In this document: positions 51,419-62,700 of the stretch, one piece after another
Numbering within the stretch: the first letter of the stretch is position 1
Layout of the letters: every line of letters begins with the position of its first letter
Source of the DNA: Ailanthus altissimus
Lineage: Eukaryota > Streptophyta > Magnoliopsida > Sapindales > Simaroubaceae
Length of the DNA stretch: 64,000 nt
Assembly (NCBI GenBank): GCA_946807835.1
Contig: OX327693.1
Span: 575,501 to 639,500, forward strand
Reading direction: 5' to 3'
Program-made: the position numbers and the translations under genes
The notes under the pieces: model-generated
Database searches by the model: none
Told to the model about the DNA's origin: nothing
What the model saw: only the letters and a program-made list of their open reading frames with translations

Positions 51419-54400
51419 TTGTATCAGAGCCTCTTCTTAGTTAATTTTTCTTTCTTCATCACATGAACAATAATATAAACAGTACCCCCATAAAAAGTAC
51501 TGTGAACAATGTCACAAAATTGGTGCCATGAACAATGCTCAAAGATAGTAACTATGGTAAACAGTATGTGTAAACAGTACCACTACCTTAAAGCCCTAAG
51601 TTTCTTACTTAACTTCTGCTATTTGAGGAAAAAAGAGACAAAGAAGAATTTACTAAAATGATAGTAGAGAAAGTTGTTGACGATATGAATGCCTTCACTA
51701 TACATCACCGGAATCCTTTAGGTCTCATTTTAGTTACCAAAACACATGAAGGTGACAACTATGGACAATAATGCCATACAATACATATAGCTTTAAGTGC
51801 CAAGAACAAAATTAGATTCATCAACAAGACGATACAAGCACCGCTTCAATCCAACCCCAAGTTTTTGGATGGCAACGGTGCAATAATATGGTATTATCTT
51901 AGATTTTGAATTCGATTCATTCTAATATTGTAGGAAGTGTTGTTTATGAAGAAACTGCGAACTATGTCTGGGATGACTTCAAAGATGGGTTCCTCAAGGG
52001 AATAAATCTCGAATCTATCAAATTTGACAAGAAATTATTTAACAATGACAAGGGTTTTAATCCATTTCAATCTATTACACTAAGATGAAATCACTTTGGG
52101 ATGAGTTGGCTTCTGATCATGATCTAATATTTTGTACTTATGTGGATCTAAAATGCCTCGCCGAATGAGTAGAAAAATAAAGGGTCATATAGTTTTTAAT
52201 GGGACTAAATGAATCTCATACTAGTGTACGAGGTTCAATTCTCATGATGAGTCCTCTCCTAAATACATGCAAGATTCATGCCTTGATACTTCAATGAGAA
52301 AAATAAACTGAAGTAGTTATTCGAAGAAAGAAAGCCAGTTATATTGCAATGCAAGTTTCAAGCGCTTTAGAAACAAAGGAGCAAGTATCCAAGAAGAAAA
52401 GTTATACCTATTGTGAAAAAGACAACCACATCATTGATCATTGCTACTTTCTCTATAATTTGTTGCCTGGACATAAGTTGCATGGTAAGGAAGTGAAGCC
52501 ATGAGAAAAGAAGCTTAATGTTAATAACTTAACGACCGAAGAAGAATCTGAGAGACAAAGTTTTACTAATAACACTTTCATTCCTGAAGAGTACAATCAA
52601 CTTAAAGCTCTACTTCAAAAGGATAATGGTAATACTTTGCCTCTTATGAACATTATAGGCATTAGCTCATGTTTTTGTTGTAAGATTGAATTTTCATCAC
52701 ATACTGAATGGATTATTGATAGTGGGGTTATCGACCATGTTTCTAATGTTCAATCAATATTGTATAAGCCAACCTCTTTCTATAATTTCATTCAATTACC
52801 AAATAAAGGCCAAGCTAAAATTTAGTGTTTTGGGTCAATAAAGTTGTTGGATAGAATCACTCTAAACAATGTCTTTTATATACCAAGATTTAGAGCTAAT
52901 CTATTATAAATTGGTAAAATTACTCAGGCATTGGGTTGCAGTATAATAATTTACCTTAATTTTTGTGTCGTGCAAGATATGGCTACGAAGAAGACGATTG
53001 GCCTAGGTAAGTAGCTTAATGGTTTATACTATCTTGAAACCACTCCAATTTAAAACCTTGATGACCATAGTGACCACTAACGTTACCATTACCATTTAAT
53101 ACAATGAATAATGCCAAAAACCTATAAAATGACCAAACATAGTATCCAAGCACCGTAACGCCAACTTCTTCATGTTATGGTGACATCTCAGCAAAACCCA
53201 AGAGTTACTTTAGAATGTCAGTGCCGTGGTGCCACCACTATACATCGCAACATCGACATCCAGATTTCTAACACCTTAGTGCTGACCATTCCCCACTAGG
53301 ACACCATTTTTGCTAGTACCTAGGAGCCAATCCAAAACACCCCAGTTTTACCCGAATCCAAAATACTTTCTAATTCTTATCCACCTTGACGTTCTTTTCA
53401 CCCCATAAATCTCCCAACCCATCTCTAAGATTACGAGGCAAACCATTCCAAGCTTCTCGCTCTAGGTCTTTCCTCTTCTTCAGCTATGTTTGACATGTAC
53501 TGCCTAATTTCAAAGTATGTCTCCTACACTCATCTCTTTCATTCACATTAGACTTTTATCAATGTTGTTTCACATGTGGTTGAACCAAAAATATATGAAC
53601 AAGCTTGCCATAATCTACATTAGTGGCCACCATGAATGAAGAGATCTTAGCCATTGAAATAAACCATACCTGAAGTATGGTCCCGTTACCTTCTGGTCAT
53701 CTACCTATTAGTCATAAATAGGTCTACGAAATCAAGTACTACTCTAATGGTTCAATTGAGTGTTATAAAGCTTGCCTTGTAGCTAAAGGGTTTACTCAGC
53801 ATGAAGGTATTTATTACATTGAAACTTTTGCTCATGTGACTAAGTTAACTATTTTCGGTATCTTTTGGTTATTGTTTCCATTCATCATTGTCATCTTCAT
53901 CAGTTAGATGTTCAAAATTTTCCTTTATAGGGATTTGACTGAGAAGGTCTACATAACTCCTCCTTTTGGTTTTTGTTGATAAAAAGAGCACACTTAGTTT
54001 GTCGACTCTATAAATCTCTTTACGAATTGAAGTAAGCCTCACAAAAATAGTTTCATAAGTTTCTTGATACTATCTAGAAATTTGGTTTCCAGCGATCACA
54101 TGCAAAAAATTCTTTATTCACTAAAGTTAATGGTAATTTCCTTATTGTTATCATTTTTCCTATAGACGGCATGATTATCACCGCCAACAATAAGAAAATG
54201 ATATAAAAGGTAAAAAAAAATTTAGCCGATTATTTTTGGATTAAGGATCTCAATCATTTGAATTATTTTCTTGGAATAGAAATTGCTTGATCCAAAGTAG
54301 GAATTTCTATCAACCAACAAAAATACACACTTGACATATTAGAGGAAGCTGGACTTCTAGGTGCTAAACCTACAAAGTTACCATGGGATAAAATCTTGCT

Positions 54401-55102
54401 TTTAATAATGGAAAATTGCTTAATAACTTAAGTCACTATCGCGGGTTGATTTATCTTACCATCACTAAACTAGACATTAATTACTCAGTTAGCACACTTA
54501 GTTAATTTATACAACAACCTAGAAAATCACATCTCGAAGCAGTACATCAGGTGTTGCAGTACTTGAAAATTGCTCTGAGATAGGGTCTTTTATTTTTTTT
54601 CCTATGAAAAGCTACAGTTGATAGGTTTTTATGATGCAGATTGGGCTAGATGTCCAGATACGCAATGATCAATTACTTATTATTCTATTTTTGTGGTAAT
54701 CCACTTATTTCGTGAAAAAAAAATAGAAACAAGTCACAATATCATGGTCCTTAGCAGAATTTGAATATAGGTTTATAGAATTAATTACTTGTAAATTAAA
54801 TTGGTTATAATACTTATTAAAATATTTACAAGTATCTCACTTAGAGCCAGTTCAACTCTTTTGTGACAACAAGCGACAATTTACATTTCAGCCAACCTTA
54901 TCTTTTATGAAAGGACAAAATATATTAAGATAAATTGTCACATAGTCTATGACTGAATAGAAAATAGGGATGTTAAGACTTATTTCATTAAAAGGTAAAA
55001 ATAAATTGCTGAGCTTTTTACTAAGCCATTGAGTCGAGATATTTTCTTCTTTGTGCTTGGCAAGTTTGGAGACTTAACATTCACTCTCCAACTTAAGGGG
55101 AC
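51419..55102 (+). mobile_element. Copia D internal region, degenerate
   Basis: Copia polyprotein remains, in order: gag near 51690-52160 (NYGQ-like opening, AIQIALSAKNKI, FINKT, then NSIHSNIVGSVVYEETANYVWDDFKD); zinc knuckle near 52395-52450; protease near 52700-52990 (EWIIDSGVIDHVS, intact DSG); RT near 53690-54330 (CLVAKGFTQHEG, QLDVQN, VCRLYKSLYELK, then an I-D-G-M-I-I-T version of YVDDI, KDLNHL, FLGIEIA); RNase H near 54400-54960. The integrase is largely missing: 53040-53690 is occupied by unrelated C/A-rich sequence with a GC-richer island (53145-53345). Layout resembles the Ale/Retrofit lineage, by inference. Polypurine tract AAGGGGAC near 55094-55101. Confidence 0.75.
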
Positions 55103-55391
55103 GGTTAAAAAATGAAACAAATCAAATAATTTGTTAAAGAGGAAATAAATTATTTGATTTGTTAAAAAAGTAAACAAATCAAATAATTTTCTTCTTAATT
55201 GATTTTTAGGTCAAATATTCTTAATTACCTTTTAGGTGGATTTCTATTTTATATGTAATTACCTAGTTTAATTTTTTTTCCTTTTCCCTATAGGAATAGC
55301 CTTATAATTTAAAACTTACTTTTTGTATTTTGATGTAAAGCAATACACAATTCTTGTCTAAATTCTTTCTTCTTATTCTCTCAATTTTTTA
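55103..55391 (+). mobile_element. Copia D 3' LTR (short form)
   Basis: Begins GGTTAAAAAATGAAAC after the polypurine tract and ends CTCTCAATTTTTTA, as does the 5' LTR. Its first 65 bp contain a perfect 17-bp inverted repeat (arms AACAAATCAAATAATTT and its complement, about 55117-55166), followed by one more direct copy of the arm. Receptor-kinase pseudogene sequence resumes directly after it. Confidence 0.7.
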
Positions 55392-55392
55392 A

Positions 55393-55500
55393 CTTCCAAT
55401 GCTAACATTCCAAAGCTATGGACATCACATTTTTTGGTCGCCTTCATTGTGTAAGCAAGCTTTGCAAGGTGAAAAGTAATTATCATATATTTATAAATAA
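55393..55500 (-). pseudogene. Receptor-kinase pseudogene, 5' part of exon 2 and intron edge
   Basis: Minus-strand 55465-55393 matches exon 2 start of the intact kinase (ELAYTMK.TEKCDVYSFGVLALEV region; here AACAAAG-type changes and KATKKCDVHSFGMLALEV-like reading), including the intron acceptor region at 55466-55480. Exon 1 is not found upstream: the homology is replaced by a CACTA-like repeat at about 55503. With 50390-50588 this makes one paralogue split by copia D. Confidence 0.75.
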
Positions 55501-55502
55501 CA

Positions 55503-55760
55503 GTACTACAAAATGTAACCTTCATTGATGCCAATTTGGCATCAATGAATTATTTTATTGACGTTATTTTAAAATATCAATATTGGTAAAGTCAAAATTT
55601 TGCTAACACTATTATAAGAGCTAATGAAGTACTGATACTATTGATATCTTATTAACACTATGGTGTTAATAAATAACTAACATTTTAATATCAGTAAACA
55701 TTGATACTATAGTATTGACATTATAATGTCATTTAAAAGTACCCAGCAACTAGCTAATGT
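55503..55760 (+). mobile_element. CACTA-like element end, copy 2
   Basis: Begins ACTACAAAATGTAACCTTC, carries a palindrome with 10-bp arms (TTGATGCCAA, 1-nt centre, about 55527-55548), then the ladder of ATTGACATTATAATGTC-type words shared with 47531-47860. It sits in or next to the intron of the receptor-kinase pseudogene. No transposase or opposite terminus recognised. Confidence 0.5.
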
Positions 55761-55887
55761 CAAAACAACAATAGAAGAGAGAAAAGAAGATAGCAACTAA
55801 CTTAATTATAAGCTTGAGCAGCTGCAACAAAGACAAAACAATCACAACTAGGACAAATGCAAAAAGAAACACTCAAGGAATAGGTTT

Positions 55888-56234
55888 TTAAGCTACTAGA
55901 TTCATATCAATGCCAACAACATTTCCCAATGACACTAAAAAAGTCATCATTTCTTTAATTATAAAGACTTGCTTGAAATTTTCAATCCAAGCGTGCAAGC
56001 GATCGAGTAAACTTATGGGATTCAAATAGTTTAACCCCTAGTACATCTTTATTGGCTTGGAATCAATAAACAATTGAACCAGATGCTTTCTCCACTCTGC
56101 CAGTCTTGTCTCCATGGAAAAACTTCTTCTCTCTAAGGCCATGTTCTTCAACTTTATACAGCATTTTCAAGTTTTTTTTTCATTACCTTCTCTAGTTCTT
56201 GTCAAGGGCTACAAAACATTTTCAAGACTATAAG
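55888..56234 (-). pseudogene. Tau-class GST pseudogene, exon 2 part
   Basis: Minus-strand translation gives VEEHGLREKKFFHGDKTGRV near 56155-56090, then KDVLGVKLFESHKF near 56040-55995 and, after a frame change, LHAWIENFKQVFIIKEMM near 55990-55935, ending at a TAA (55890-55888). These are the conserved C-terminal segments of plant tau glutathione S-transferases, which conjugate glutathione to electrophiles in the cytosol. A TGA/TAA within and a frameshift disable it. The region between about 56160 and 56234 is poorly conserved. Its exon 1 is at 61592-61857, on the far side of copia E. Confidence 0.8.
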
Positions 56235-56913
56235 TGTTAGCAGGGTCCACATTATGTGGGCCCTACGGGCTACTTTTTAATTTTATGAAATTAAAGGGCC
56301 TTAATGAAAATTTTCATTAAGTGCACAGTAACTGAAATGTAAAATTTGTGTTTTTGATTTGAGAAGAAAACAGAATGCAGAAGGCAGAAATGAAAAACAG
56401 AGAAGAACAAAAAGAAAAGAAAATAAAATAAGACTTAGGGTTTTAATCTTCTTCTTGATGATTGGATGTTAATTTGAGCTCTGATTTTACTCAAATTTTG
56501 AAGGTAAGTTCCCAACATCCTATTCTATAATTCTATTGGATTTGATTTTTGATTTAGCCTCTAATTGAGTATAATCTAAAAAATTTACATTTGAAGAGAA
56601 TTTGTTAGATTCATTGTTGTTGAGCCAAGATTAATATTCTTGATGTTGTGGTAAGCCTCTAGTGTGATTTTAGAGAGGATATTGCTGCAATCCCATTATT
56701 ATTACATGGTGGAAGTGTTGATATCGGACTATGGTCCCGATGATTTTTTTAAATTGGATTTTTCACATAAAAATTTGATATTCATTATGATTGACTGGTT
56801 TATATTTATGATAATATTATTTTGTTAATTATGGTGACACACTGCCCATTTTAATAACACAAAGTGGGAGAAAGAATTATTTTTGCTGTAGTATTTTGTG
56901 ATCTTTCCAAACA
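56235..56913 (+). mobile_element. Copia E 5' LTR
   Basis: Starts TGTTAGCAGGGTCC and ends CTTTCCAAACA. Contains a palindrome-like GGGTCCACATTATGTGGGCCC at its 5' edge, kept in the other LTR, and an AG-rich stretch at 56370-56430. The promoter presumably lies in this LTR; no clear TATA box chosen. Confidence 0.93.
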
Positions 56914-56950
56914 AAGTGGTATCAGAGCCAGGTTGTGTATTGCTTAATTT

Positions 56951-57720
56951 ATGTTGATTAAAATAGATGAAAATTCTGTATGCATGATTAAATTGAAGGC
57001 ATGGAGTTATGATATATGGAAGCCCATAATGGAGGATTTACTTTTTGTAAAAGACTTATATGAACTTATTGAAGGGAATGCTGTAAATCCCAAGAAAATG
57101 AATGGATCTAATTACATAGAAAATGTGTTGGCACCATTAGGCAATGGATTAGAATGTGTTTCACCATGTGGTAAAAGAGAGGCTGATGTTACGTGGAGAA
57201 AATTGGAGTCCATTTATGAGCAACCTACACCACAAAATAAAGCCAATTTAATAAAGAGGCTTGTGATTTTAAAATACAAGGAAGGGTGTAGCATAACTGA
57301 GCACACCAATGAGTTTCAAGGTGTAGTGAACCAGTTGACAACTATGAATATTTCACTAGATGATAAGTTACAAGCATTGTTGTTGCTTAGTTCCTTATCG
57401 GATAGTTGGGAGACATTGTTGATGTCAGTAAACAATTCAGCACCAAATGAAAAGCTAACCATAGAAAAGGTTAAGGATTGAATGCAAAATAAAAAAGCCA
57501 AAAGTAATAATGCAGGTATGAGTTCTTCTGAGACAAAAATATTTGTTACAAAAAAACATGAAAGGTGAGGAAGAAGTTAAAGTAGAAGTTCCAGCAATAA
57601 CAATTATAGAGAAAGATCTAAGTCTCAACGAAAAAATGTCAAGTGTTACCATTGCAACAAAATTGGGCATGTAAAGAGATAATGTAGAAAATGAAAAAAT
57701 GAACAGGCTATGGAAAGAGG
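56951..57720 (+). pseudogene. Copia E gag
   Basis: An open frame of 176 codons (56951-57481) with the gag core (AWSYDIWKPIMEDLLFVKDLYE..., WRKLESIYEQPTPQNKANLIKRL, EHTNEFQGVVNQL, LLLSSLSDSWETL). It ends at TGA, after which the reading continues to a CCHC zinc knuckle near 57640-57690 (CYHCNKIGHVKR, stop, C). In the family gag forms the virus-like particle. The stops at 57481 and within the knuckle make it inactive. Confidence 0.8.
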
Positions 57721-57765
57721 TGAATCACAGAAAATGAACAAGTAAGCAATACAGTAATTGCTGAT

Positions 57766-58131
57766 GTGGATATGACTATTTTTTATGATAGGAACTCTAT
57801 AAATCTCATATGTTATACAAGTGATTGGATAATTGATTCGGGTGTTTCATTTTATAGTACTTCAAATGGTGATTTCTTCACATTCTACACTAGTAGTGAT
57901 TTTGGATATGTCAGGATGGGAAATGATGTTGCATCCAAGATTATAGGCATAGGAGATATTTACTTGGAGTCTAGTGTTGGTAGCAAATTACTACTTAAGG
58001 ATGTCAGATATGTTCCAGAAATGCGTTTGAATTTGATCTCTACCGACAAGCTTGATGATGATGGTTATTGTAACTACTTTGGAAAAGGTAAATGGAAGCT
58101 CACCAAATGTTCTATAATTCTAGCCAAATGA
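57766..58131 (+). pseudogene. Copia E protease region
   Basis: Aspartic protease of the polyprotein: WIIDSGVS (catalytic Asp kept; the residue after DSG is Val where Ala or Cys is usual), then YVRMGN, VRYVPEMRLNLIS. Ends at a TGA before the GAG-pre-integrase segment. Confidence 0.8.
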
Positions 58132-58155
58132 AGAAAGGTAAACACTCTTTATGTT

Positions 58156-59060
58156 ATGGAAGCTAAGCTCATAAACAAAGATGTCAATATAGCAGCAAAA
58201 GAATCTAACATTGAATTGTGGCATAAAAAGCTTGACCACATAAGTGAGAAAGGGCTTCAAGTTTTAGTCAAGAAGAATGTTCTACCTAGCTTGGCTGGTA
58301 AGTCTCTCAAACCTTGTGATCATTGTTTAGCAGAAAAGGCACATAGACTTGCATTTCGTAATTTTTATCCATCTAGAAGAGCAAACTTACTTGATTTGAT
58401 ACACACTTATATATGTACTATGCAAATTAGAACACATGGAGGTGCACTTTAATTTGTAACTTTTATTTGATGATTGTTCTAGAAAAGTGTAAATTTTTGC
58501 TCTAAAATTTAAAGACTAGGTACTTGATGTCTTTAAAGATTTTTATGTTAAGGTTGAGAAAGAGACAGGGAGACAGTTGAAATGTGTAAGGGTAGACAAT
58601 GGTGGTGAGTACAGAGGACTATTTGAGCAGTCTTATAGATCTCATGGTATCAGACTTGAAAAGATCGTGCCAAAAACTCCTCAACAAAATGGTGTGGCAG
58701 AGAAAATGAACAAAGCGTTTCAAGAAAGAATTAGATGTATGCTCTTTGATGCAAAGCTACCTAAATACTTTTGAGGTAAAGCAATGTGGACTGTAGTTGA
58801 TTTAATTAACCTTTCTTCTTCAACTCCTTTGGATGATGATGTACCTGAAAGAGTTTGGACTGAGAAAGATGTTTCATATAAGCACTTAAGAGTGTTTGAT
58901 TGCAAGGCATTTGTTCATATTCCAAAAGATGAGAGGTTAAAGCTTGACAATAAGGCTAAAGAGTGTATCTTTTTGAGTTATACACATGAAGACTTTGGAT
59001 ACTGATTATGGGATCCAGTGAGTCAAAAAATTACCAGAAGTAGAAATGTTACATTTCTTG
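58156..59060 (+). pseudogene. Copia E integrase region
   Basis: GAG-pre-integrase (ELWHKKLDHISEKGL) with the HHCC finger (C-D-H-C near 58317), then a damaged stretch with stops at 58450-58570, then CVRVDNGGEY near 58585-58615 and KTPQQNGVAEKMN near 58675-58710 (DDE core), a TGA in place of the Trp codon at 58773, and the conserved KHLRVFDCKAFVHIPKDERLKLDNKAKECIF segment split over 58880-58970. Joins new DNA to the chromosome in the family; inactive here. Confidence 0.82.
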
Positions 59061-59293
59061 AAGATTAAATAGTTGATGGGGTAGAGAAAGATGAGAAGTC
59101 TAAAGAATGTGATGAAATTCTTATTCCTGATACTTCCAGATCAGTTCTTTCACTTATAGTTTATTATGATTATGGGGGAGACGCACAAGAAGATTTTGAT
59201 GATAGAGTTGATGATGATGGTCCAGCAGAATAGATTGAGCAAGCACCTCCAAAATCATATGATCCACTTATTGAGCCTCAGTTAAGAAGATCT

Positions 59294-60361
59294 ATGAGAG
59301 AGCGTCATCACTTCTCTAGATATCCACCATATAAGTATATGATGCTTACAAATGGGGGAGAACCTGAAAACTTCCAGGAAGTTATGTCTCATCAGCACAA
59401 GAATGAGTGGTTTAAAGCTATGCAAGAGGAGATAAAATCCTTATATGAGAACCACACATATGAGTTAGCAAAAATGCCTAAAGGTAAGAAAGCTCTGAAG
59501 AATAAATGGGTTTACAGGCTGAAGACTGAAAATAACTCACAACTAAGGTACAAGGTTAGATTGATTGTGAAAGGGTTTGGTCAAAAGAAAGGAATTGATT
59601 TTGAAGAAATTTTTTCTCTTATAGTGAATATGTCTTCTATCTGAGTTATCCTTGGTTTAGCAGCAAGTTTAAACTTAGAGATTGAGCAGTTTGATGTAAA
59701 GAAAGCTTTCCTTCATAGTGATTTGGAGGAAGAAATCTACATGGAGCAGCCTGAGGGATTCAGAGTCAAAGGCAAGGAAGATTTAGTTTGCAAGTTGAAG
59801 AAAAGCTTATATGGGTTGAAACAGTGGTATAAGAAATTTGATTCTTTCATGAAAAATCATGGTTTCAGCAAGACTAGATCAAACCATTGTGTTTTTATAA
59901 AGAGGTTTGCTGATAATGATTTCATTATTCTCTTAGTTTATATGGATGATATGTTAATTATTGGCCATGATGGTAGTAAAAGTGAAGAGTTGAAGAGAGA
60001 ACTCAGTAAGTCATTTGCTATGAAGGATTTAGGACAGGCTAATCAAATCCTTGGCATGAAGATTTCCTATAATAGGAAAAATAAGAAGTTATGGTTATCT
60101 CAAGAAAACTACATTGAAAAGGTTCTTGAAAGATTTCACATGAGTAAAGAAAAACTAGTTAGTTCACCACTTGCAGGTCACTTCAATCTTAGTTTCAAGC
60201 AATGTTCTACAAGTGAGAAAGAAAAGAAAGAAATGAGTGCAGTGCCTTATACATCAGCTGTTAGTAGTTTGATGTATGCTATAGTTTGTATTAGGCCAGA
60301 TATTGCTCATACAGTTAGTGTTGTTAGTCGATTTCTCTCTAATCCTGGCAAAAAGCACTAG
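59294..60361 (+). pseudogene. Copia E reverse transcriptase
   Basis: Linker and RT: EWFKAMQEEIKSLYENHTYEL, KWVYRLK, VKGFGQKKGIDF (59400-59610), a TGA at 59642, then EQFDVKKAFLHSDLEEEIYMEQPEGF, KLKKSLYGLKQWYKKF, and LLVYMDDMLIIG with both catalytic Asp residues kept (59930-59965), KDLGQANQILGMKI, VSSPLAGH, SSLMYAIVCIRPDI. A short deletion sits at LKQ-WYKKF, where the family reads LKQ(A/S)PRQWY. Ends at TAG (60361) where Trp is usual. Confidence 0.88.
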
Positions 60362-60825
60362 ATAGCAATGAAGTGGATTTTCAGATACCTTAAAGGCACC
60401 TCTAAGACATGTTTGTGTTTTGGTAGTGGAAAATCTATATTGTATGGGTACACCAATGCAGACATGGCAGGAGATGTGGATTCTAGGAAGTCTACATCAG
60501 GATACCTAATTACCTTTGCAAGGGGAGCTGTGTCATAGCAATCCAGACTTCATAAATGTGTTGCTTTGTCTACTACAGAGGCTGAGTATATTACAGTTAC
60601 TGAAGCTTGCAAGAAAACCTTATGGATGAAAACGTTCCTACAAGAGTTGGGAGTGAAGCAAGAGAGCTACATAGTTTACTGTAACAACCAAAGTGCCATT
60701 CACTTGTCGAAGAATCCAACATTCCATTCTAGGTCCAATCACATTGATGTTAGGTATCATTGGGTGCGTGACATTCACAAGGTTGGGTTTAATAGATCCT
60801 CTTACATGACGTGGAGGGAGAGAAT
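60362..60825 (+). pseudogene. Copia E RNase H region and polypurine tract
   Basis: IAMKWIFRYLKGT, then DSRKSTSGYLITFARGAVS, TAG at 60536-60538 in place of Trp, then STTEAEYITVTEACKKTLWMK, LGVKQESYIVYCNNQSAIHLSKNPTFHSRSNHIDVRYH (shown in parts: YCNNQSAIHL, KNPTFHSRSNHID), and DIHKVG. RNase H of the copia type. Followed by the polypurine tract and the 3' LTR. Confidence 0.85.
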
Positions 60826-61512
60826 TGTTGGTAGGGTCCACGTTATGTGGGCCCTATGGGCTATTTTTAAATTTTATTAAATTGAAGGACCTGAATAAAA
60901 TTTCTATTAAGTGCATAGTAACTGAAATGTAAAATCTGTGTTTTTGATTTGAGAAGAAAATGAAATGCAAAATGCAGAAAGCAGAAACAAAAAATAGAGA
61001 AGAACGAGAGAAAAGAAAAAAAAATAAAACTTAGGATTTTAATCTTTTTCTTGATGATTGGATGTTAATTTGAGCTCCGATTTTGCTCAAATTTTGAATG
61101 TGAGTTCTCAACATCCTGTTCTACAATTCTATTTGATTTGATTTTCGATTCAACCTTTGATTTAGTATAATCTAGCAAATTTACATTTGAGGAGATTTTG
61201 TTAGATTCATTGTTGTTGAGTCAAGATTAATATTCTTGATGTTGTAGTAAGTTTCTAGTGTGATTTTAGAGAGTATATTGATGTAATCTCATTATTATTA
61301 CATAGTGGAAGTGTTGATATTGGACTACGGTCTAGTGATTTTTTTCAAATTGAGTTTTTCACGTAAAAATTTGATGTTCATTGTGATTGATTATTGGTTT
61401 ATATTTATGATAATATTGTTTTGCTAATTATAGTGAGACAATGCCCATTTTAATAATACAGAGTGAGAGAAAGAATTGTTTCTACTGTAGTATTTTGTGA
61501 TCTTTCCCAACA
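60826..61512 (+). mobile_element. Copia E 3' LTR
   Basis: Starts TGTTGGTAGGGTCC and ends CTTTCCCAACA; collinear with 56235-56913 over its whole length, with scattered substitutions and a few short indels. Followed by the ATAAG target duplicate. Confidence 0.93.
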
Positions 61513-61559
61513 ATAAGATGCTAGAAGGATGTTTTATATCAGATTATTATCATTATCTA

Positions 61560-61857
<298 letters not shown>

Positions 61858-62700
61858 GTTTCTGAGATTCTATCTCAATTTGTAGGATTGATGAACTGCT
61901 ATTTCTTAGGAAAACATTACAGAATTTCACTAATGAAACAAATCGAGGTTGAATTCAGAGAACAAAACAAGAGTCTGGTTGCTGGTGATTCATGTTAATA
62001 AAAGGGAAAAAGTAAATTCGGAAATGAAAGAACTGATCATATCCTTACTTTCTATGATTATTTTAAATTTGACAAGATGACTTTTCCAATTTCATATTTC
62101 TTTAAATAAAAATAGCAGCCTCGGAGTGGACGGTGCTTGTTCATTGGCAGTTACCTGCCGACTCAAGTTGGAATCTTTTTCCACATTTTTAAAATGGGTA
62201 GGTGAGACTTGAGGGGTATACTGAATAAGTGGTGGTGATGTAAGTGCAAATCCTATATTTGTTTTAACACAACAAGCACCGATTGTTTTTCTTTTTGAAA
62301 AAATACTGATAGTTTTTAATTTCTTTCCACAATATTTATATGTCGGGATCACACCCAAAATTCTAAATCCCATTTGGAGGAATTTTGCTTTTATTATATA
62401 AGTGAATCCATTCGGGGTAAGTTGTGTCAACGGTTTTGGTCGAAAATTGAGAGGGAAGTGGTAGCCGAACCTCTAGCTCATGATTTTGGAGAACGGGAAG
62501 GCTGGACAGTATAATGACTAACATGCTCCTTGGGGAGTTGATGAATGGTGAGGGTGAGGCTAAACACGCGGCGGATTGTGGCAGCGATCATAGCGATTTT
62601 GGCTATATTTGGCATCTTACAACAAAGGACTGAGGGCGATGATGGCTAGAAATTGATTGTCAGTGTCTAAGATTCTTCTAATAGTCTCGGTGAGCTGATT
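61858..62700. other. Upstream flank of GST pseudogene, no gene recognised
   Basis: Less AT-rich than its surroundings. A 112-codon open frame on the minus strand (62092-62430) and one of 96 codons on the plus strand over the GST exon have no family motif; the latter is a shadow of the pseudogene. The GC-richer part at 62400-62680 was examined on both strands without finding a domain. Confidence 0.4.

Larger units (their letters stand above)
56235..61512 (+). mobile_element. Copia E, complete element with target duplication
   Basis: Full-length Ty1/copia retrotransposon, 5278 bp: LTRs 56235-56913 (679 bp) and 60826-61512 (687 bp), primer site TGGTATCAGAGCC at 56917, polypurine tract GTGGAGGGAGAGAAT at about 60811-60825, flanked by ATAAG at 56230-56234 and 61513-61517. 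The two LTRs differ at many sites (roughly one in eight in the first 115 bp, counted by eye), so the insertion is not recent. Gag-pol domains are all present in order, but with several stops, so it is non-autonomous now. Domain layout and short LTRs recall the Tnt1/Tork group. Confidence 0.95.

Noticed and set aside
62092..62430. 112-codon minus-strand open frame
   Set aside because: No recognised motif, start context or conserved pattern; kept only as a note in the intergenic entry.
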